Below, piece by piece: positions 51,310-59,163 of a stretch of 64,000 bases of DNA. The notes below the pieces were generated by a model. The model searched no databases and had not been told where the DNA came from. It saw nothing but the letters and a program-made list of their open reading frames with translations. The translations under genes were made by a program, and so were the position numbers. Source of the DNA: a virus; the IMG/VR virus record IMGVR_UViG_3300017917_003388, positions 62,001-126,000 of that record; one strand, given 5' to 3'. Every line of letters begins with the position of its first letter. Positions within the stretch are counted from its first letter, which is position 1.

Positions 51310-52158
51310 TTAATCTATTATATCTGAAACTAAAGCATTTAGGTTAACTCCTTTAGCTTTAAATAATTTTTTTACATCATCTCGTTTGATTAATGTTTTT
51401 AACACTGACATGTCACTGGATGATGATCTTTTATTTTTAGGTAAAGCAGCAATTTTAGCTACTTTAGTTTCTATACCTGTTTTAATACGGTTATATCTAT
51501 CTTCATCTTCAGGAGATAATTCTTTTGCATATCCTTTACCTCCTGTGATTTTAGATGCAGCTTTTTCTGATGATTTAATATCGCTAGTTGATGGATCTTT
51601 TTCATCAGTTTCATCTTTATCATCAGCTGATGTATCCCATTCATCTTTTTCAGCAGCTATATCCCATTCATCTTTTTCAGTATCGTCAGATTTAGATTCA
51701 GGTTCAGATGTTGGAGTAGTATCTTTAATTTTAGTAAATGCAAATGCTCCCACTTTAATAAATTCATTAACAGCAGGATTAATAGCAGGTTGACTAGATT
51801 TACCCACAGCTAAAGCTAAATCTAATTGTGATATTCCATCTTCTCCTGCTTTTTCAACTACATCTAACATGTTTCCTTTCCATGTTCCACCATATAGTTT
51901 TTTTACTAATTCTACCTTAGAAGGATCACCAAGTTTTATTTTATTTGGAGTACGAGCCATTTCTTCTAATTCATTTTTTTCTTCTAAAGATTGAATATTA
52001 TTTTTAGACATTTCTGCTTTTTTTTTCTGCAATGATATTATTTTTTTATCAATAGCATTTTTTTGAGCATCAAATGCTGCTTTATCTGCATTCAAATCTT
52101 CAGATAATTCATTAATTATTTCTTCTTTAATATAATTATATAATTCTTTACGTTTCAT
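51310..52158 (-). CDS. Tagged internal protein, paralogue of 53714-54730
   Basis: A 282-residue protein. It starts with the tag MKRKELYNYIKEEIINELSE, continues with a coiled coil, then a domain (about 66-150) with LGDPSKVELVKKLYGGTWKG and MLDVVEKAGEDGISQLDLAL that is clearly related to residues 16-95 of the protein at 53714-54730. This domain has a helix-turn-helix flavour (KSSQPAINPAVNEFIKVGAF). An Asp/Glu/Lys-rich linker and a basic C-terminal helix follow. I read it as a head-core or packaged protein; no function is known. Confidence 0.6.
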   Translation of the reverse strand: MKRKELYNYIKEEIINELSEDLNADKAAFDAQKNAIDKKIISLQKKKAEMSKNNIQSLEEKNELEEMARTPNKIKLGDPSKVELVKKLYGGTWKGNMLDVVEKAGEDGISQLDLALAVGKSSQPAINPAVNEFIKVGAFAFTKIKDTTPTSEPESKSDDTEKDEWDIAAEKDEWDTSADDKDETDEKDPSTSDIKSSEKAASKITGGKGYAKELSPEDEDRYNRIKTGIETKVAKIAALPKNKRSSSSDMSVLKTLIKRDDVKKLFKAKGVNLNALVSDIID

Positions 52159-52183
52159 TAGTAATATTATTTTTATATAAATA

Positions 52184-52717
52184 TTACAAATTTAAGTAAG
52201 ATTTTATTTGTTGTATTCGATCATTATTAGAACCAGATATAATTGCAAAATTTTTTATTTTACATAAATATTTTGAACAAAAATGTTTAATAGATAAATC
52301 TATTACTTCTCTATATTTTTCATCAGTAGTACGTACACTGTTATCTTCTATAGGTACACCTGATGGACTAACGTAAAATATCCAATCATATTCATCAATA
52401 AATGTTGATGCATATTCTTCAAATTTAATTTTATCATGTAAACTAATTGAATTAGCACATGTTGTAAAAGATATAACATCTATTATTGTTCTATCTGTTA
52501 TAATATTATCATGTATTAATTCACTACATCTTTCTGCTAAAAATATAGTTTGTCCTTTTAATGTACTATCAGTATTTAAAGGGATACCTAAATCTCTTAA
52601 ATATTTAGATCTTTCAACACTGAAGTTATAGTTGTTAAATTCTGGTAGTTCTTTTAATGAATTAACAAGTGTAGTTTTACCAACTGATACTGTTCCTGTG
52701 AAGCCAATACGAGCCAT
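52184..52717 (-). CDS. P-loop kinase, AAA_28 / NadR-like
   Basis: A 177-residue protein. Walker A is GFTGTVSVGKTT (5-16). DRTIIDVISFTT (about 75-86) and DEYDWIFYVSPSG (about 107-119) match the AAA_28 group of small nucleotide or nucleoside kinases, which includes the ribosylnicotinamide-kinase domain of NadR. It may phosphorylate a nucleoside or nicotinamide riboside and so help NAD or nucleotide supply. It stands alone among tagged internal-protein genes, with an endonuclease gene 6 bases upstream. Confidence 0.65.
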   Translation of the reverse strand: MARIGFTGTVSVGKTTLVNSLKELPEFNNYNFSVERSKYLRDLGIPLNTDSTLKGQTIFLAERCSELIHDNIITDRTIIDVISFTTCANSISLHDKIKFEEYASTFIDEYDWIFYVSPSGVPIEDNSVRTTDEKYREVIDLSIKHFCSKYLCKIKNFAIISGSNNDRIQQIKSYLNL

Positions 52718-52723
52718 ATTTAT

Positions 52724-53308
52724 TTATAATTTAGTAAAACATTCGTTTTTTCCTCCGAATTCGATTTGGGGGATATATTTGAATTGCGATAATTCTTCAT
52801 GTATTTGTTTTTCTTGGTAATATCCATCATATAAATTAGTATTAATTAGTTCTATTATTTCTATATTGTAAGGAATCTGTCTAAATCTATTATTAATGGT
52901 AGTTGTAGTAATACCAATTTTATAAAAGCATTCATTATCATTGAATAATTTAATTTTATATAAAATACATTTTTTATTTATATTTTCCAACCTATTTTTC
53001 TCAATATTTTTTATATTATATATCCCAGGAGAGGAATTAGGTGAAAAATATCCAAACATTAATGAGGTAGGTGTTGAAACGTGTTTTTCACCATTTATAA
53101 TAAATTCAATATAATTATTAGTCCCTTTAAATTCTGATGTAAATTGTATATTTTGGTTAGTATATTGGGGTTGATGATATGAGAGATAATTATAAAGATA
53201 TTTGGTTTTATCAATAGCACTTCTTATGTCAAATCCTCCTCCCCTTAATATACTATCAGGAGTAATTTCTACATCTCCATATATAGTAGTTATTTGGATT
53301 TTATTCAT
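52724..53308 (-). CDS. GIY-YIG / T5orf172-like putative endonuclease
   Basis: A 194-residue protein. The C-terminal half carries the GIY-YIG-type core of the T5orf172 group: ILYKIKLFNDNECFYKIGIT, then TTTINNRFRQIPYNIEIIEL and a Glu in YYQEKQIHEEL (about 168-178), with the ending PQIEFGGKNECF. The N-terminal 100 residues are unassigned (DSILRGGGFDIRSAIDKTKY). It lies immediately upstream of the kinase gene. Probably another free-standing homing-type nuclease. Confidence 0.65.
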   Translation of the reverse strand: MNKIQITTIYGDVEITPDSILRGGGFDIRSAIDKTKYLYNYLSYHQPQYTNQNIQFTSEFKGTNNYIEFIINGEKHVSTPTSLMFGYFSPNSSPGIYNIKNIEKNRLENINKKCILYKIKLFNDNECFYKIGITTTTINNRFRQIPYNIEIIELINTNLYDGYYQEKQIHEELSQFKYIPQIEFGGKNECFTKL

Positions 53309-53400
53309 AACTCCATTATATTTTCCGGTAATTTTTAGGATTTTTTTGAATATGATAGGGTTATTAAGTTTTAAAAAATTATATAGATAATTTAAAGGAT

Positions 53401-53634
53401 TTAATGTCTCATTTTACCACTTGATGATTTGTAAAAAGGTAATCCTTCACCTTCTTTTTTACGTTTTTTATAATCATCTTTAGAATATTTAAAACCGTTT
53501 ATGTAATATTCTTCTTTACCATCGGGATATATAACTGCTGGTCCTTCTGTGTTGTGTAATTTATTATCTTTAATATAACGAATAATTCCATCTGTGGATT
53601 TAAAACATTTTACTTCAACTTTTTTATTACTCAT
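53401..53634 (-). CDS. Small MORN-like protein
   Basis: A 77-residue protein. TDGIIRYIKDNKLHNTEGPA, then VIYPDGKEEYYINGFKYSKD, is a single-turn version of MORN-like/antitoxin-component repeats common as short phage proteins. The C-terminus is basic (KKRKKEGEGL, SSSGKMRH). It lies between a terminator-promoter junction and the endonuclease gene. Function unknown. Confidence 0.6.
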   Translation of the reverse strand: MSNKKVEVKCFKSTDGIIRYIKDNKLHNTEGPAVIYPDGKEEYYINGFKYSKDDYKKRKKEGEGLPFYKSSSGKMRH

Positions 53635-53644
53635 ATGGTTTTAT

Positions 53645-53657
53645 TTTTAATAAATAT
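53645..53657 (-). promoter_or_regulatory. Putative promoter element, variant
   Basis: ATATTTATTAAAA on the coding strand, related to the 13-mer, about 10 bases upstream of the start at 53634 and directly after the terminator at 53660-53686. Confidence 0.4.
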
Positions 53658-53659
53658 AA

Positions 53660-53686
53660 AAAAGAAGGCTTGGAAATCCAAGCCTT
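53660..53686 (-). terminator. Intrinsic terminator
   Basis: AAGGCTTGGA and TCCAAGCCTT form a perfect hairpin (about 53665-53686), with a T-rich run on the minus strand. It ends the tagged internal protein gene 53714-54730. Confidence 0.85.
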
Positions 53687-53713
53687 TTTATTTTTTCAAA
53701 AAATTTATATTTT

Positions 53714-54730
53714 TCAATTTAATTGTCGAATTATATTTCTATAAGCAGATTCCATTTTGTTATATAATGGGGTAAAATCTTCATCATTAAGTCCTGTACT
53801 ATCTTGAATATCAAAATCATAAAATCCAGATAATGATGATCCACTAGATGTTGGTGATACCATATTTGCATTTGCATCTATATCATTTACATAATCATAA
53901 AATCCATCTTGAAAATTCACACATATTAATTTAATGATTTCTTTCAATTCATCTGAGGATATTTTTTTCTTATAAAAATCAACCCAAGCTTGTTGGATTT
54001 TAGGATTAGTCATTAAATCTACTTCTCTCGACCATCTAGATAAATTCTCATTTTCCGTTATTAGTTTTTTTTTTAAATCACTTTCGGTAATTAAACCAGC
54101 TCGTTTTTGCATACGAAGAAATGATTCATTAACAACAACAGTTTCAGCAACATCTGAAATATCTTCATCATCATCCATTTCTATATCAGCATTTTTCATA
54201 GCTGACTTCACACCACCTGATAGTGATGATTGACCAGGTTTGCGTCCACGTTTTAATAATCCTTTAGCTCTTAATTTAAGTTTTTGTATAAATTCTGGAC
54301 CTAATATTGAGATTTCTTCTTCACTAGGTTCATAATCTGGATTTTGTTCTAGTTTAGAATTTATATCTAAGGCCAGTTTTGTTTTATCAGATACTGGTCT
54401 ACCTTTAACTCCTGTGGATTGAGGTTTTTCTTGTTTAGGAGTAGATAAATCACCTTTAACAAATATACCAGCATCCATAAAATCGCGAACTTTAGGATTT
54501 ATAGCTTGCATACCTGATTTTCCTAATATTCTAGCTAGTTCAGGTTGAGGAATACCAACATCCCCTGCTTTTTCAACAGCGTCTATCATATCTCCATACC
54601 ATGTTCCCGCATATAATTCTTTAGCAGCTGATGCTTTTTCTGGGTCTCCAAGTTTTATGTTAGTAGAAATACGAGCCATTTCATCAAGTTCGGATTCTAC
54701 CATTTCTCTAATAAGTTGTCTTAATTTCAT
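53714..54730 (-). CDS. Tagged internal protein with both tag types
   Basis: A 338-residue protein. N-terminal tag MKLRQLIREMVESELDEMAR, then a domain (16-95: LGDPEKASAAKELYAGTWYG, GIPQPELARILGKSGMQAIN) shared with 51310-52158. After a basic linker (SLKLRAKGLLKRGRKPGQ-like text near 150-165) comes the second tag, VVNESFLRMQKRAGLITESD (about 199-218), closely followed by KKKLITENENL. The C-terminal 110 residues are a separate helical domain. LITE and VNE are sites of the form cut by gp21-type proteases. It is probably packaged in the head and processed there. Confidence 0.65.
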   Translation of the reverse strand: MKLRQLIREMVESELDEMARISTNIKLGDPEKASAAKELYAGTWYGDMIDAVEKAGDVGIPQPELARILGKSGMQAINPKVRDFMDAGIFVKGDLSTPKQEKPQSTGVKGRPVSDKTKLALDINSKLEQNPDYEPSEEEISILGPEFIQKLKLRAKGLLKRGRKPGQSSLSGGVKSAMKNADIEMDDDEDISDVAETVVVNESFLRMQKRAGLITESDLKKKLITENENLSRWSREVDLMTNPKIQQAWVDFYKKKISSDELKEIIKLICVNFQDGFYDYVNDIDANANMVSPTSSGSSLSGFYDFDIQDSTGLNDEDFTPLYNKMESAYRNIIRQLN

Positions 54731-54746
54731 TGTTTAATAAATTATT

Positions 54747-54759
54747 TTATTATAAATAT
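54747..54759 (-). promoter_or_regulatory. Putative late promoter element
   Basis: Exact 13-mer on the coding strand, about 16 bases upstream of the start at 54730. Confidence 0.52.
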
Positions 54760-54777
54760 ATTAAATTATTCGAGGAA

Positions 54778-56097
54778 TTACAGTGTTAGTGTTCTTAAAA
54801 TACTTTCAGCTACATATAGACCTTGGCTTCCAGCTACAGTAATACCGCGAGCACTTAATGCATCACCTACAAAATGTATATTTGGATATTCAATTAATGA
54901 TAGATCATCATAATTTACTAGCGGTTCAGGACTTAAATATTTTACTTCAGGAATATATATACCCCAATCATCTCCGAATTCAAATACTTCATTCATTTGG
55001 TCAATAAAATCTTCAATATAGTTAAAATATTTCCCCATAGCTGATCTTACAGGAAATAAATCTATAATTTGAGTAGCTGATACTTCATTACCTTCAGAAG
55101 TTGTTGATACTTTTCTAGATGGTGAGTAATATAATCCTTTACCGTTTATTTGACACTTTTGAACAACTTCTCTTGACCATTCAAACGGATTTTCAATACC
55201 TTTAATTTCCATTAAAATACCAAAGTTAGTCATATCATTGCGATATTCTTCACCTTTTTTAGCATGACCATTGTAACTAATATCACCATAAGTCTCTTCA
55301 ACAGCCACATAAGCTGCATTATTGTTAGTACAGAATGAACGTAGAGATACGTTGTCAAATTTTTGATACAATTTAAAATCGTATGATACATCAATTAATT
55401 TCTGAAAATATTTTTGTGGTGCTTCAAAACGAACACCTATTTGTACTGATTTAGGTTCGGTTGGTAGTTTATAATCATCTGCTAATTGTTTACCAAAGTC
55501 AATTCCACTTTTACCAACTGCAAATATAATAGTATCTCCAAAGATTGTATTATACCATTCTTTATTATCTTCATTATAAGAATAAGTTAAATAATTAGTT
55601 TCAAAATTTATATTTTTTACTTCTGTTTCCCATAAAAAATTCACACCCTTACTTACAAGATAGTCATACCAACGTTTTCCTATTTCGTGTAAATAATCGG
55701 TACCAATGTGGTATACTGGAAATAAACGAAGACCGAAGTGAGGTTTAATAAAGTCAGGTTCGGATTGGGGATCTGATTTCATAATTTGGGAGGGATCTGG
55801 ATGGAATCTAGTTACCATTTGAATAACTTGGTCCATTAACTCCATTGCTTTTTCTTCACCACAATATTTACTTAATACACCCCCAATTGCTGTGTGGTAT
55901 GTAAGTTTACCATCGCTCCACAGACCACAACCCATAAATCCTGTCATTACTTCTTCAGGTTTACGAACGTATGGATCACTACCTTTATCAATAACCGTAA
56001 TTAATTCTCCAGGGTAACCATTATCTATTAATTTGGTAGCAGCATTGATACCTGCAACACCTGCTCCTACTATTACTATTTTTTTATTATCTTTCAT
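54778..56097 (-). CDS. FAD-dependent dehydrogenase (COG2509-like)
   Basis: The protein has 439 residues. The Rossmann start KKIVIVGAGVAGINAATKLI (5-24) binds the FAD ADP part; GCGLWSDGKLTYHTAIGG (about 57-74) and the ending IHFVGDALSARGITVAGSQG with LYVAESIL are typical of the uncharacterised FAD-dependent dehydrogenases of the COG2509 type, usually with an NAD(P)H or electron-carrier partner. Whether it reduces a metabolite, a modified base or a protein is unknown. It is an auxiliary metabolic gene placed among internal-protein genes. It carries no tag. Confidence 0.8.
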   Translation of the reverse strand: MKDNKKIVIVGAGVAGINAATKLIDNGYPGELITVIDKGSDPYVRKPEEVMTGFMGCGLWSDGKLTYHTAIGGVLSKYCGEEKAMELMDQVIQMVTRFHPDPSQIMKSDPQSEPDFIKPHFGLRLFPVYHIGTDYLHEIGKRWYDYLVSKGVNFLWETEVKNINFETNYLTYSYNEDNKEWYNTIFGDTIIFAVGKSGIDFGKQLADDYKLPTEPKSVQIGVRFEAPQKYFQKLIDVSYDFKLYQKFDNVSLRSFCTNNNAAYVAVEETYGDISYNGHAKKGEEYRNDMTNFGILMEIKGIENPFEWSREVVQKCQINGKGLYYSPSRKVSTTSEGNEVSATQIIDLFPVRSAMGKYFNYIEDFIDQMNEVFEFGDDWGIYIPEVKYLSPEPLVNYDDLSLIEYPNIHFVGDALSARGITVAGSQGLYVAESILRTLTL

Positions 56098-56117
56098 TTG
56101 ATTATTTAAATTTATAT

Positions 56118-56336
56118 CTAAAAGTTATTTACTGAATCCTGAAGTATAGTGATAATTTCTTCACGATTAACTAATCCACCTTCACCATCTATTATAATCA
56201 TATCTTCCATACCTTCATCTTTGATATGACGCATTAAATCATAATCAGACATTAAATTAGAATTATTATTTTTGTTTTTTTCTAATTGAGATTCAGATTT
56301 AGGAAATATTTTATCGATTTTTTTATTATTTTTCAT
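56118..56336 (-). CDS. Small unassigned acidic protein
   Basis: A 72-residue protein with a basic/polar N-terminus (KNNKKIDKIFPKSESQLEKN) and an acidic C-terminal part (YDLMRHIKDEGMEDMIIIDG). No family recognised. It overlaps the SLOG-fold gene by 11 bases and ends 20 bases before the FAD enzyme gene, so it belongs to that transcript. Confidence 0.5.
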   Translation of the reverse strand: MKNNKKIDKIFPKSESQLEKNKNNNSNLMSDYDLMRHIKDEGMEDMIIIDGEGGLVNREEIITILQDSVNNF

Positions 56337-56688
56337 TTATATAATTAATTATTTTATATGGTTTATTTAATTGTTCACATAAAGAAAGAGCATGTTGTGT
56401 TCCCTTAGAAATACCATCCCAAAATGCAATAGCACAATCACAATTATTTATTATATCTTTATTTCGAATAATTCCTGCTTTTTTCCCATATTGTTCCCAA
56501 TCTGGAAGAAATATTAGTGTTTTAATGTTATTTTTAAGTGCCCATCTTTCTCCTAAAGAATCAGCACCTTTTGCAGCACCTGATATAACTAAAGATATTT
56601 TAGATTTATATGGTTCTAAAGATTTCTCCAATAAATCATAATTTGTAAAACTTCTACTACCAATTATTGCTAATTTTAATTTACCCAT
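56326..56688 (-). CDS. SLOG-fold protein (DUF2493 / YspA-like)
   Basis: A 120-residue protein. KLAIIGSRSFTNYDLLEKSL (4-23), LVISGAAKGADSLGERWALK (34-53) and CDCAIAFWDGISKGTQHALS (about 84-103) are the three core motifs of the DUF2493/YspA branch of the SLOG superfamily, which binds nucleotide-like ligands and sugars. Members occur near NAD- or ADP-ribose-related and defence or counter-defence genes. Its neighbours here are the FAD dehydrogenase (downstream) and a pyrimidine-dimer-glycosylase-like gene (overlap 13 bases). The ligand is unknown. Confidence 0.75.
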   Translation of the reverse strand: MGKLKLAIIGSRSFTNYDLLEKSLEPYKSKISLVISGAAKGADSLGERWALKNNIKTLIFLPDWEQYGKKAGIIRNKDIINNCDCAIAFWDGISKGTQHALSLCEQLNKPYKIINYINEK

Positions 56689-57146
56689 TTTGGTTTGTTA
56701 TTTAGCTTTTTCCAATTTAATCCTTTAATTTTTACTTTATCATTAATATAAAAGTTTTTATAAGCCTCTATAGTATTTTGTTTCTTAAACTCTTCAGGCA
56801 TACATTGTGGAGGTTCTATAAACTCACTATTAGGCAAATTAGGTTCATTGTCTTTACACCACAATAATATTTGTTTAGTAGCATGTACTTTACCATAACG
56901 TTTTTCAAATTCATTACATATTTCTAATCCATGTTTTACAAGCCATCTGTAATGGTGTATAGATTGTCTAGTCCAAATAGTAGATGGGTGATTTTTGTGA
57001 GCACGTTTATATGGTGCTTCATTTCCTGTTTCCCAATGTGCTGTACAACACATTTGTGCACTTTCAATTTGCATCTTTCTAATATGATTATCTGCTAACT
57101 CACGAGCTGCTATAATCGGATCTTCATTAATATAAAATATATTCAT
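56676..57146 (-). CDS. Pyrimidine-dimer DNA glycosylase-like protein (MSMEG_6728-like)
   Basis: A 156-residue protein. The opening MNIFYINEDPIIAARELADN with HIRKMQIESAQMCCTAHW, followed by YKRAHKNHPSTIWTRQSIHH and FEKRYGKVHATKQILLWC, is the widespread phage family annotated by similarity to pyrimidine dimer DNA glycosylase. The His/Glu/Lys pattern near the N-terminus could be the active site. Enzymatic proof for this subgroup is thin, so the repair role is tentative. Confidence 0.65.
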   Translation of the reverse strand: MNIFYINEDPIIAARELADNHIRKMQIESAQMCCTAHWETGNEAPYKRAHKNHPSTIWTRQSIHHYRWLVKHGLEICNEFEKRYGKVHATKQILLWCKDNEPNLPNSEFIEPPQCMPEEFKKQNTIEAYKNFYINDKVKIKGLNWKKLNNKPKWVN

Positions 57147-57165
57147 AGATTTTATTTAGCAATAA

Positions 57166-57192
57166 AAATAAAAAAGACCTCTATGGAGGCCT
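57166..57192 (-). terminator. Intrinsic terminator
   Basis: A 7-bp stem with one G-T pair (AGACCTC against GAGGCCT, about 57175-57192) and a T run on the minus strand. It follows the gene at 57218-57505. Confidence 0.72.
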
Positions 57193-57217
57193 AATTTTTT
57201 ATTTAAAGATAAAAAGC

Positions 57218-57505
57218 TTATAATCCAGCTAATTTCTGCATACGTGTAAATTCTTCATTTATCTGTTTTTTATTCATAGTTAATAAATTAATAACGTCAT
57301 CATTACTAATTATTCTACCATTTATTTTTTCCAAATTTTTAGTATGTTTGTTAAATACAGATGAATGATGATTTATTTTACAAAATATAGAGTATCCATT
57401 TGGATTAAATCTTTCAAAATAATAAGTATTAGGATCACCTTTGAATTTCAATGTAGCTCCTTTACCTATATTGTATTTGTAAATTGTTTTATTAAACGGA
57501 TGCAT
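57218..57505 (-). CDS. Small tagged protein
   Basis: A 95-residue protein. The body (MHPFNKTIYKYNIGKGATLK, FNPNGYSIFCKINHHSSVFN) looks like a small beta domain. The C-terminus ends QINEEFTRMQKLAGL, a clean copy of the C-terminal tag family, preceded by an INE site. It is followed by a terminator. Probably packaged or associated with the head core; function unknown. Confidence 0.6.
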   Translation of the reverse strand: MHPFNKTIYKYNIGKGATLKFKGDPNTYYFERFNPNGYSIFCKINHHSSVFNKHTKNLEKINGRIISNDDVINLLTMNKKQINEEFTRMQKLAGL

Positions 57506-57514
57506 TTATCTAAT

Positions 57515-57958
57515 TTATAATAAACCAGCTCGTTTTTGCATACGAACAAATGATTCATTAATTTGCTCTTTAGTCTTTTTAGTTTCGGTTTCATTTATAT
57601 CTATATCAGAAGCTTCTGGAAGGATTTCATCTATTGTTTCTTGGGTTTCTTCTTTTTTAGATTCTGGTTTTGATGATTTTTTTGATTGCATTTTTTTCAA
57701 TTGCTTATCATATTTATCAGCGCTTTTTTTAAGCAATTTAATTTCAGATTCTAATTCTTTCATTTTTCCTTTATCAAGCATATCATGATATGCTTCATCA
57801 ATCCCTTCCATATTCATTTTTCGTTCACGTAATTCAATAGCTTCTTGAGTTTTAGCTATTTTAGCTTCTAAAGCAGCAATACTTCCTGCTTCATCAATTT
57901 CACGAATATATTCTTGAATTGATTCTTTAATAAGTTGTTTTAATTCAGTTGATTTCAT
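57515..57958 (-). CDS. Tagged coiled-coil protein with both tag types
   Basis: A 147-residue protein. N-terminal tag MKSTELKQLIKESIQEYIRE, a Lys/Glu-rich coiled coil (about 25-100), and the C-terminal tag EQINESFVRMQKRAGLL. Together with the 53714 gene it is the clearest case with both tags. It lies between the cupin-like gene (4-base overlap) and the tagged gene 57218-57505. I infer a head-core role. Confidence 0.62.
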   Translation of the reverse strand: MKSTELKQLIKESIQEYIREIDEAGSIAALEAKIAKTQEAIELRERKMNMEGIDEAYHDMLDKGKMKELESEIKLLKKSADKYDKQLKKMQSKKSSKPESKKEETQETIDEILPEASDIDINETETKKTKEQINESFVRMQKRAGLL

Positions 57959-58218
57959 TCTTCTATTTTTATTTTTAATGTATCTATTCCTTTTATGACT
58001 CTATGCCATATTTTTTCGGATATAAATATGTTAGTTCCCTTTTTAAGTTCAATAGGTAATTCATTATCTTTTTGAAAATACCATCCATTACCTTCTAATA
58101 CAGTTATTTTACGAGATTTAAGATCTCGATGCCACATTAATTCAATAGGATTTACATTTTCATCAAATTCACGAATAATATATCTATCTGTAATTTCTAT
58201 GTCTGTATATGGTTTCAT
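57955..58218 (-). CDS. Small cupin-like protein
   Basis: An 87-residue protein. MWHRDLKSRKITVLEGNGWY (about 29-48), then ELPIELKKGTNIFISEKIWH and RVIKG, is a small cupin-like barrel widespread in phages; His in WHRD and in KIWHR could bind metal. It overlaps the genes on both sides. No activity is known for this phage family, to my knowledge. Confidence 0.65.
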   Translation of the reverse strand: MKPYTDIEITDRYIIREFDENVNPIELMWHRDLKSRKITVLEGNGWYFQKDNELPIELKKGTNIFISEKIWHRVIKGIDTLKIKIEE

Positions 58219-58774
58219 TTAATGATGATTTTAAAGCATTGACTGTATCAGTATACAATCTTTTATTTTCAGAAGCCCAATTTGGAAAACGATCTTCATA
58301 TTTTTCATAAAAATTTTTGAATTTTTGAAGTTTAATTGGTCCTTCATATTCAAATATTTCATTTTGATCTAGAGTAAAATTGATTTTATCTTTATTTGAT
58401 CTAATTAATTTAGAAAAAATATCCTTATATATAGGATCATCAGACATAGAATTAACAAATTTCAAATAATCTATTAATCCCATTCTTTCTTTTCGTAGAT
58501 CATTCATTACTAAAGTATGCTCTTCTCTATTTAAAGAATTTAAATCTGGAGCAAATGAATAAGGAACATAGTTAAAAAATTTGATTCCTAGTTTTTCTAA
58601 TTCATTATCTTCTTTCAAATTCTTCCAAATATCACCCTGACGACATCTAACAATTTGACCTGATCTATATGCTGATGACTTTTTGTTTTTGCGTCTAGCA
58701 ATACGAAGACAACGATCTGCTTTTTTCTTTTCTTCTAAAAGAATATTTTTTAATAATCCAATTAAACTAATCAT
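58184..58774 (-). CDS. Tagged basic protein with a Cys-rich lysine/arginine motif
   Basis: A 196-residue protein. After a tag-like start (MISLIGLLKNILLEEKKKAD) comes CLRIARRKNKKSSAYRSGQI followed by VRCRQGDIW (about 22-50), a motif common in small phage head-region proteins (D-x-C-x-x-K-V ... PSAYASG-like). The rest is a helical domain ending in basic residues. Overlaps by 4 bases at the start and 35 at the end. Likely DNA-binding or core-associated. Confidence 0.6.
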   Translation of the reverse strand: MISLIGLLKNILLEEKKKADRCLRIARRKNKKSSAYRSGQIVRCRQGDIWKNLKEDNELEKLGIKFFNYVPYSFAPDLNSLNREEHTLVMNDLRKERMGLIDYLKFVNSMSDDPIYKDIFSKLIRSNKDKINFTLDQNEIFEYEGPIKLQKFKNFYEKYEDRFPNWASENKRLYTDTVNALKSSLNETIYRHRNYR

Positions 58775-59148
58775 ATTCCAATATTAATTAATTGGGGGTT
58801 ATCAACTTTGAATTTAATTATACCTTTGATTGAATTAATCGAGTTTACAATTTTATTTAAAGTTTCAATTGTAAATTGTTCTCCATCTTTAATATAAGGA
58901 TAAGGATCAATTTTTACAGTTAATATATCATATTCACGTCCTTTTTTAGGTAAACGAGGAGTATATTCTCTAGTATCTACGGTTGTTATACCTGGGATTG
59001 ACCTTATATCAGATAGAATTTGAGATTGGGTTTTTTTATCAGTATCGGTAATTAAATGTCCTTCCAATTTATATAATTTAGAAGCAGAATCTTCACGTAT
59101 TAAACGTAATTCTTCTTGAATAAGTTGTTTAAGGTCTGAAATTTTCAT
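58771..59148 (-). CDS. Tagged small alpha/beta protein
   Basis: A 125-residue protein. N-terminal tag MKISDLKQLIQEELRLIRED, then a ferredoxin-like pattern (LEGHLITDTDKKTQSQILSD, IRSIPGITTVDTREYTPRLP, DILTVKIDPYPYI) that resembles ACT-like small regulators. No ligand residues can be named. Likely another core-targeted protein. Confidence 0.58.
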   Translation of the reverse strand: MKISDLKQLIQEELRLIREDSASKLYKLEGHLITDTDKKTQSQILSDIRSIPGITTVDTREYTPRLPKKGREYDILTVKIDPYPYIKDGEQFTIETLNKIVNSINSIKGIIKFKVDNPQLINIGI

Positions 59149-59163
59149 ATTACCACATTGCTA

